Under the pieces are notes generated by a model. It worked only from the letters and a program-made list of their open reading frames with translations, was not told the DNA's origin and did not search any database. The position numbers and the translations under genes are program-made. Of a stretch of 64,000 bases of DNA, positions 59,530 through 64,000 are shown one piece after another. Where the stretch lies: assembly GCF_014199305.1 (NCBI RefSeq), contig NZ_JACIJK010000012.1:43823-107822 (forward strand), in the 5' to 3' direction. Each line of letters opens with the position of its first letter. Positions within the stretch are counted from its first letter, which is position 1. Origin of the DNA: Sphingomonas aerophila. Its GTDB lineage: Bacteria; Pseudomonadota; Alphaproteobacteria; Sphingomonadales; Sphingomonadaceae.

Positions 59530-59968
59530 TGTCCAGGTTTGGGTGGTTAGCTGCCGTTCCGCTATTGGGCTATGGGGCCGCGTGGCCGACCGCACATTGC
59601 TCCAGTTCGACTATGAGGAAGTTCACGGCCGGATTGTGAGCAGGGTCGTGGGCCGCAGAGACGGGCCTGCCGGTTGGGCTTCGATTGCCCTTGTGATTGA
59701 AGATCGTGCCATCGTGCTTCGAGTTGATGACAACACCGATGAAATCGTCGTCACCTTGGAAGGTGCCTCTGACCTTCCGAGCGACTGGACTAAGGTCGCG
59801 GAAATCGCCGACGTCGTCGGTTCTGCGCTCGGATGGTGCTGGATAGGCAGGAACTACCTTGGCTACCTCGACATGTTCACTCTGTCGTTTTCTGGCGTCA
59901 ACCCGCAAGTCTGCTTCCTTGGCGAGGCCTCCACGCTCACGATCAAGCACATCATCGCGACCTGCTGA
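59510..59968 (+). CDS. Small hypothetical protein (possible DUF6334-like)
   Basis: 152 residues if started at 59510; a start at the GTG near 59583 (VADRTLLQFDYEEVHGRI) would remove the part that overlaps repeat copy 1 and is probably nearer the truth. The body is beta-rich: ASIALVIEDRAIVLRVDDNT, VTLEGASDLP, GWCWIGRNYLGYLDMFTLSF. It resembles short orphan proteins of the DUF6334 kind, an assignment from memory only. No signal peptide in the shorter form. Confidence 0.55.
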   Translation: MGCYFGTVQVWVVSCRSAIGLWGRVADRTLLQFDYEEVHGRIVSRVVGRRDGPAGWASIALVIEDRAIVLRVDDNTDEIVVTLEGASDLPSDWTKVAEIADVVGSALGWCWIGRNYLGYLDMFTLSFSGVNPQVCFLGEASTLTIKHIIATC

Positions 59969-59985
59969 ACGACCGTAGTTGGGCG

Positions 59986-60525
59986 CTAGCGCTCTGTCTG
60001 TTTCTGGATGATCTCGTAAACAGACCGGACATTCGGAATTCGAATAAACTGGGGTATGGGATCGAACGTCGGTTGCCATATGCCGAAATTGTTGCTGCCC
60101 GCAAACCATCCGCCCGACGTGCCGAAGCGGATGGATCCGGAGCCGTCTGGTCGTTCATCAAGTTCGAGCGCGGGGAGGCGATCAACATCCAGCGACTTAG
60201 TATTCGATCCGGTGCTCCGTCTTTCAATAAGAATGCGTTTATTCGTGACGAAGTACGACAAATTACGCCGAAGACTCATGTCGACTAGAAATCGCCCGAA
60301 TATCACATATATGCCAACTATTAGGAACGGTAACCCAAAGAGGTTGAAAGACAGGTCTGCTGTGGTCCAAGCGCTAACGTTCCAGAATATGGCGAAGCCG
60401 CCCCATACCAAGCTGAACGGTATCAGAAACACATCCATGGGACGAAGTACTAGCCCGGTTGAAGGCCGCCCCTCCCATACAATGCGCTCACCGGAGAGTA
60501 GCCTTGGACCTACGGTATCTATCAT
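59986..60525 (-). CDS. PH domain-like membrane protein (YdbT/bPH2 type)
   Basis: A 179-residue protein. GERIVWEGRPSTGLVLRPMD opens in the manner of bacterial PH-domain proteins, two membrane helices follow (VFLIPFSLVWGGFAIFWNV; LFGLPFLIVGIYVIFGRFLV), then the bPH2-like strand set YFVTNKRILIERRS and SGSIRFG. Function in this family is unknown, often envelope related. It is the first minus-strand gene of the array and repeat copy 2 lies 114 bases upstream of its start. Confidence 0.75.
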   Translation of the reverse strand: MIDTVGPRLLSGERIVWEGRPSTGLVLRPMDVFLIPFSLVWGGFAIFWNVSAWTTADLSFNLFGLPFLIVGIYVIFGRFLVDMSLRRNLSYFVTNKRILIERRSTGSNTKSLDVDRLPALELDERPDGSGSIRFGTSGGWFAGSNNFGIWQPTFDPIPQFIRIPNVRSVYEIIQKQTER

Positions 60526-60638
60526 CGCCCCTCCGGCACGGGAATACCGGCCATCTCTATTGGCTGGAGACCAAAGTATCTAGGTGGAATGCGAACGACG
60601 AGAACGTCGCATTCTGGGCGCACCCAGCCGCGCCAGCC

Positions 60639-60665
60639 GTCCCGATTGGGATGGTATTTCGGGAC
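60639..60665. repeat. 27-bp dyad repeat, copy 2
   Basis: GTCCC-N17-GGGAC, followed by TGTC; the first 15 bases are identical to copy 1 and the inner end is TATTTC, as in the TTTCGGGACA before the resolvase at 63,721. Confidence 0.6.
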
Positions 60666-60718
60666 TGTCTGGATCTGGAAGGATGTCGGACGGGCTGCTC
60701 TGGTAAACCAAGGCAAGG

Positions 60719-61117
60719 TTAGCGGACGCCGGTCGTCCGTTCGACACGAGCATAGAAGTCAAAAGGAACCTTGCGCGCGATACACGTAAGCACGCGTTGG
60801 CTTGCTTGATCGTTTGTAATCAGCATTTCATTGCCGTGGTCGTAGTTCAAGCCACGCCATCTAAAGCGTCGCTCTCCGCAACCCAGTGCTGCTTCGCTCA
60901 AAGCTCGGACCGGCTCGACAGGTGTCGCTCGGCCCTTCTGGTCGACCCAGCGCCATGTTCCCCTATAAAGTTGTCCAGCATTCTGATCGCGCTCGGGCGG
61001 GTTGGGAAGGCCGGGCAGGCTTATTACAAGCGCCGAGGTCTCTTGACCCGACATCTGCGCCGCAGCGGGCAGGGATACGAGCAACACGGGCCCCCAGACG
61101 AGGCTTAGGACCTTCAT
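60719..61117 (-). CDS. Hypothetical periplasmic protein
   Basis: 132 residues; the signal peptide VLSLVWGPVLLVSLPAAAQ is clear and sets the start at 61117. The mature part contains GQLYRGTWRWVDQKGRATPV, CGERRFRWRGLNYDHG and a VLTCIARKVPFDFYARVER ending, with two cysteines that may pair. No family recognised. A degenerate spacer motif (61,176-61,194) lies 59 bases upstream. Confidence 0.6.
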   Translation of the reverse strand: MKVLSLVWGPVLLVSLPAAAQMSGQETSALVISLPGLPNPPERDQNAGQLYRGTWRWVDQKGRATPVEPVRALSEAALGCGERRFRWRGLNYDHGNEMLITNDQASQRVLTCIARKVPFDFYARVERTTGVR

Positions 61118-61196
61118 ACGCCGACAATGCTGCGAAAAACGGACATTCTCAATCGGTACCGCACGTAGCCTATGTGAATGTCGGAGACTGGGCGGG

Positions 61197-61319
61197 TTAG
61201 CCGACGTAGAACAGCGGACGACGAACCCATCCCAGCGCAGCCACCAGCGCAGCAATAGCCGCAGCGCCGACAACGTAGGCAACTGTCGTGACCGCCTGCG
61301 AATAAATGGTCGTGCTCAC
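61197..61319 (-). CDS. Tiny membrane protein (40 residues)
   Basis: A GTG-started frame of 40 codons with one membrane helix (VAYVVGAAAIAALVAALGWV) and the ending RRPLFYVG. A spacer motif copy (61,322-61,341) lies directly upstream, the same arrangement as for the other genes of the array; there is no good ribosome site. Could be chance. Confidence 0.35.
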   Translation of the reverse strand: MSTTIYSQAVTTVAYVVGAAAIAALVAALGWVRRPLFYVG

Positions 61320-61357
61320 TAGGAATGTCTGAGATTGGGCGTAAGTGCAGGCATGCG

Positions 61358-61750
61358 CTACAAGCCCAGACGTCCTCTCAGACGCTGCCACCAGGAGATC
61401 CTCGCGCTCCCTTCATTGGTCGCACCGCCAAGGCGTGCGGCGGGCTGACCCGCGAATGCGATGTTCAAAATCTTCCTCGTTAGCCCTTCAGGAATTGGGA
61501 TCGATGCCGACCCACCCGCCTGTCGTTTACCGTCGATCAGAACCTCTACAGTCGGCCCGCTTGCCCAAATCACCAGATGATCGGGTGTCCATTCCACTTC
61601 ACCAATTGGTTCATCCGCTTCGCCGGGGCTCCTCAACATCACGGTTGATCGAGCCGGGACGTCAAACTCCTCCGCCCATGGCTCAAGCCATAGTAGAAGT
61701 GCGAGGGGTCCTGGGTTTGAGAGAGCCCACTGGCGATCGGCATTCGGCAT
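61358..61750 (-). CDS. Small hypothetical protein
   Basis: 130 residues, soluble. Reads as a beta sandwich: LALLLWLEPWAEEFDVPA, STVMLRSPGEADEPIGEVEW, HLVIWASGPTVEVLIDGKRQ; basic tail ISWWQRLRGRLGL. No family recognised, although the E-x-F-x-V-P-x-x-S/T pattern recurs in small orphan proteins. A spacer motif copy (61,779-61,795) lies 29 bases upstream of the start. Confidence 0.55.
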   Translation of the reverse strand: MPNADRQWALSNPGPLALLLWLEPWAEEFDVPARSTVMLRSPGEADEPIGEVEWTPDHLVIWASGPTVEVLIDGKRQAGGSASIPIPEGLTRKILNIAFAGQPAARLGGATNEGSARISWWQRLRGRLGL

Positions 61751-61805
61751 CAGGGTCAGCCTTTCAGATCACGCCAACCTCCGCAATTGGGGGGGTAGCT
61801 GCCGC

Positions 61806-62276
61806 TCACGATACCGGCAGGACCCCGAAAAAGTCCGCACCCGTGCCCGCCGCCATGCAAGGTCCTAGGCCGCGAGCGTCGTCCGATCCCTGATCCTGAT
61901 ATGTTGCTTGGCAGTAGTCGCGAACCCGCTGGAACGCAGTTAGGTCCCGCTGATGCGCCATCGCGAAAGGAAAAGAAGGGGATCGCTCTGACCGAAACAG
62001 ACGCACCACTCGAAACGCATTGGCATACTCAAAGATAGAATAATCCTGCTGCGCCTCACATTCCTTGTTCAATTCTTTGTTCTGTCTGCAGAAGATGTAG
62101 GCGCGATCACGCATCCGCTGGATAACCGTGGCGGACAACACAGGATCGAGTTTCCAAGTGCTTGTAGACCCTAGCCGAGAGCTTGCTTGAGCTTTTACGA
62201 ATTGGTCTGCGTTCGGTTGCTCTGGGCTACACCCTGCCAGCGCAAAGACAGCGACGATTACCCAAAGGCTCCTCAT
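61806..62276 (-). CDS. Small lipoprotein of unknown function
   Basis: 156 residues with a lipoprotein signal ending in LAGC (WVIVAVFALAGCSPEQP), so the mature protein is probably anchored in the envelope. It contains KAQASSRLGSTSTWKLDPVL, four further cysteines and a GLGPCMAAGTG ending. No family recognised. A spacer motif copy (62,299-62,319) lies 23 bases upstream. Confidence 0.7.
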   Translation of the reverse strand: MRSLWVIVAVFALAGCSPEQPNADQFVKAQASSRLGSTSTWKLDPVLSATVIQRMRDRAYIFCRQNKELNKECEAQQDYSIFEYANAFRVVRLFRSERSPSFPFAMAHQRDLTAFQRVRDYCQATYQDQGSDDARGLGPCMAAGTGADFFGVLPVS

Positions 62277-62415
62277 CCAAGCACCTTCGCACTGGAGCGG
62301 AATGTCTGCAATTGAGGCGTTAACAGCCCGTCCGCTTTGCCGACCGAGAACGACAAGGCTGGGTGGAAAGGCGACCGTGCGCTTTCAGCCCGCAATTGCG
62401 GTCAGCTGTCGCGCA

Positions 62416-62691
62416 TCAGAGAGGTTGTTCTGAGAATGGGAGCGGAATGTCATGCTCCCCCAGCACTGCCTTGTAGTGGCTGAGCAACGAATGAAGCGCG
62501 TTTCGGAGCTCGTTTGCGTCATTATAGCCCGAAGATGCTCGGCCAATCTCGCGACATACTCCGTCCGCCCGCTGACATAGCGTGTAGAGAGTATCTCCTT
62601 GAACCAGAACGCCGGGAAACCGACGATCGGGATGCCGCAACACTGCTGAGTTTGTCGTGTCAGACAGGATGTCGATAGCTGCTGTTCGCAT
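62416..62691 (-). CDS. Small hypothetical protein (DUF6959-like)
   Basis: 91 residues from the ATG at 62691. AAIDILSDTTNSAVLRHPDR, RFPGVLVQGDTLYTLCQRAD and the ending LLSHYKAVLGEHDIPLPF match the pattern I know from DUF6959 proteins, short orphan proteins of unknown function in several phyla. Soluble. A perfect 12-bp palindrome CCGCAATTGCGG (62,390-62,401) lies just past its 3' end and a spacer motif copy (62,731-62,750) 40 bases upstream. Confidence 0.65.
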   Translation of the reverse strand: MRTAAIDILSDTTNSAVLRHPDRRFPGVLVQGDTLYTLCQRADGVCREIGRASSGYNDANELRNALHSLLSHYKAVLGEHDIPLPFSEQPL

Positions 62692-62788
62692 GGTGACCGC
62701 GTGCAATCCTTTGGACCACGTAGCAACGCTTGTCCGCAATCAGGGATCGAAAGAGCCCATCTAGCTGCTGGCTATCGGGCAGTTTCAG

Positions 62789-62932
62789 TCATAGGTCGGT
62801 GCTTGTAGCGACCGCCCGCCACAGGATCGCGCAGGCTGCGATCAGCAACACAGCAGTGACTATCAGGGCCGATCGGACAGCCCTGCCAGTCCGCTTACGT
62901 TGGTGCTCAGGACCGCTTCGCACTTCCTTCAT
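62789..62932 (-). CDS. Tiny membrane protein (47 residues)
   Basis: ATG-started frame of 47 codons: a basic N-terminus (KEVRSGPEHQRKRTGRAVR) and one membrane helix (ALIVTAVLLIAACAILW). Basic residues before the helix predict a cytosolic N-terminus. A spacer motif copy (62,957-62,975) lies 25 bases upstream. No family; short length leaves doubt. Confidence 0.45.
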   Translation of the reverse strand: MKEVRSGPEHQRKRTGRAVRSALIVTAVLLIAACAILWRAVATSTDL

Positions 62933-63046
62933 CACCGGGATCTTGCATCCTGCCAGGTCGTCCGCAATCAGGATGCTAAGATTGGGTCAGCAACGGCTAG
63001 GCTTGGGCGGAGCCGATATTGCCGCAAGCCGTGCTGAGCGTCGCGA

Positions 63047-63510
63047 TCACGGCAAGCTGTTTGGCGCGGGAACCGGAAGGGACTTCAGTATCGCCTGAAG
63101 CTCCGTGTTCCTCGCCGCGTACCTGTCGCGATCGCAGCCATAATCCACAGAATAAAACTGATCGCCTTGTGCGCCAGACCAGCGAAATGAAATGCCACCG
63201 TTTGTCCGTAACGTAAGGTCCCTTGCAGGAAGCGCCGCGCAGGACGTACTCCCTCATGTCCTTGCCCGATCGTTTCAGGAGATCGCCGAAACACTTCCAA
63301 GCGCCGAACAAAGTCTTGGGACTGTGTCGAGGTTAGCGAGAAGCGTCCGTGCTTCCCGTCTGGTCGATTAAAGAAACGGCCACCTCCCTGACCGTCGATG
63401 ATTATCTCAAGACCCGGTGCCCAAACCGTTATTTCGCGCAGCGAGGGAGGGTTCGGCTCGCTGCATGCGCCTAGCCAGAGTGCGATGGCAGGAACGATCA
63501 AGGGCCGCAT
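63047..63510 (-). pseudogene. Frameshifted small lipoprotein gene
   Basis: The gene starts with a lipoprotein signal (LIVPAIALWLGACSEPNPP) and continues in one frame to about 63,300 (SLREITVWAPGLEIIIDGQG). A second frame then carries RSGKDMREYVLRGASCKGPY, and a third carries ISFRWSGAQGDQFYSVDYGC and AARNTELQAILKSLPVPAP to a stop at 63,047. The later part is clearly coding-like (paired Cys, conserved-looking YGCDRDRYAARN), so two frame shifts, one at an AAA run near 63,207, have broken the gene, unless they are assembly errors. Spacer motif copy at 63,533-63,553. Confidence 0.55.
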
Positions 63511-63594
63511 AGACCAAGTGTGCGCGTAGGTCGGGATGTCCTGCAAGTGGGCGACAGCCGAACGGCGGTTTCACTGAAAAGGTTCGTTGCGGTC

Positions 63595-63621
63595 GTCCCA
63601 CAAAGGAACCTTCATTGGGAC
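63595..63621. repeat. 27-bp dyad repeat, copy 3
   Basis: GTCCC-N17-GGGAC, followed by AGTC. Same arm sequences and same spacing as copies at 59,503 and 60,639, but a different inner sequence. Confidence 0.5.
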
Positions 63622-63665
63622 AGTCGAGGCCAGTGCGGAAAAGCACTCAAATGGCAGGTTTGGCT

Positions 63666-63731
63666 TTCCCAAAATATGTTCCCGAAATAGGAATCCCGAA
63701 ATTGACGGTTTGAGATGGAGTTTCGGGACAG
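63666..63731. promoter_or_regulatory. Res-like cluster of TCCCGAAA elements before the resolvase gene
   Basis: Within 66 bases directly before the recombinase start are TTCCCAAAA (63,667), TTCCCGAAAT (63,679), ATCCCGAAAT (63,693) and, inverted, TTTCGGGACA (63,721). Resolvase and invertase genes often sit beside their own multi-site recombination locus, and this cluster has the look of one. Confidence 0.45.
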
Positions 63732-64000
63732 ATGCTGATTGGCTACGCGCGCGTCTCGACAGCCGATCAGGACCTGGCCCTGCAAACGGATGCGCTGACC
63801 AAGGCCGGATGCGAAAAGCTGTTCACCGACAAGGCGAGCGGCGCGAGGGTCAACCGGCCGGGGCTTGCCGAAGCGCTCGAATTTGTCCGAGCGGGCGACA
63901 CGCTGGTGATCTGGAAGCTCGATCGGCTTGGCCGCTCCATCCAGGGCCTGATCGAACTGGCGGCCGACCTGTCGGCCCGCAAAGTTGATTTTCGGTCACT
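63732..64000 (+). CDS. Serine recombinase (resolvase/invertase), 5' part, cut by window end
   Basis: The first 89 codons of a Tn3 resolvase/Hin-type recombinase: LIGYARVSTADQDLALQTDA with the nucleophile Ser in the YARVST motif, FTDKASGARVNRPGLAEAL, and GDTLVIWKLDRLGRSIQGL with the catalytic Arg residues. The frame runs open to the last base of the window, so the dimer helix and C-terminal DNA-binding domain lie outside. The repeat cluster just upstream is its likely site. Whether it serves a transposon or a local inversion cannot be decided here. Confidence 0.93.
   Translation, partial: MLIGYARVSTADQDLALQTDALTKAGCEKLFTDKASGARVNRPGLAEALEFVRAGDTLVIWKLDRLGRSIQGLIELAADLSARKVDFRS

Noticed and set aside
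59484..63731. Integron cassette array
   Set aside because: One-gene units with repeated spacers suggested it, but GTTRRRY/RYYYAAC core pairs were not found and no integron-type integrase is in the window.
1..64000. CRISPR arrays
   Set aside because: No regularly spaced direct repeats of 23-40 bases with unique spacers and no cas gene were seen.

Overview
The window is high-GC DNA of an alphaproteobacterium, most likely a sphingomonad (Sphingomonas or a close relative). The evidence is two large TonB-dependent receptors, a remnant of the rhodobacterial-type gene transfer agent (GTA) ending in a DUF2793 gene, an EipA/DUF1134 envelope protein, the ygfZ/pyrC divergent pair, and a LytTR regulator next to an acyltransferase. 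The assignment rests on gene content only; no rRNA is present.

Layout. 1-10.9 kb is chromosomal backbone: the 3' end of a TonB receptor, a decayed GTA cluster, an OmpA-family porin, ygfZ, pyrC and eipA. At 11.0 kb lies tRNA-Ser(GCT). Its last 14 bases recur at 25,568-25,581 beside a tyrosine integrase, which defines an inserted island of about 14.5 kb. The left half of the island carries a candidate five-gene defence operon (type III-like helicase-nuclease, adenine methyltransferase, dual-OB protein, two DUF488 proteins). The right half carries a satellite-like replication and regulation module (DUF3987 ATPase, CHC2/Toprim primase, a tiny AlpA-type regulator, a hypothetical, the integrase). 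A transposase::integrase fusion remnant separates the halves.

26-36 kb is a second accessory block: a ParB-methyltransferase, DUF5681 and a terminase large subunit without any capsid genes; an XRE regulator and small unknowns; a translationally coupled DUF3489-DUF2924-serine recombinase cassette; and two antiviral genes, an AbiJ-like HEPN/Ymh protein and a Shedu nuclease.

37.3-54 kb is a carbohydrate utilisation locus. One operon encodes exported proteins (cytochrome c, FAD oxidoreductase, TIM-barrel hydrolase, amidohydrolase). It is followed by a TonB receptor, a DeoR/AgaR-type repressor, a second amidohydrolase, a clan-D alpha-galactosidase-like enzyme, an EamA transporter, and AgaZ-, AgaS- and kinase-like proteins. 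TTTC-repeat operators lie in front of three of these units. Together they suggest uptake and catabolism of a galactosamine- or N-acetylgalactosamine-containing glycan: the receptor imports it, the exported hydrolases cut it, the kinase and AgaS produce tagatose-6-phosphate, and AgaZ acts in the aldolase step.

54-64 kb holds small housekeeping-like genes (two GFA proteins, an acyltransferase, LytTR, YdeI). It then becomes an array of very small genes, mostly on the minus strand, each preceded by a degenerate spacer motif. A 27-bp dyad occurs three times in this stretch, which ends in a serine resolvase/invertase cut by the window edge. This array, the 12-20 kb operon and the GTA remnant are the most unusual parts of the window.
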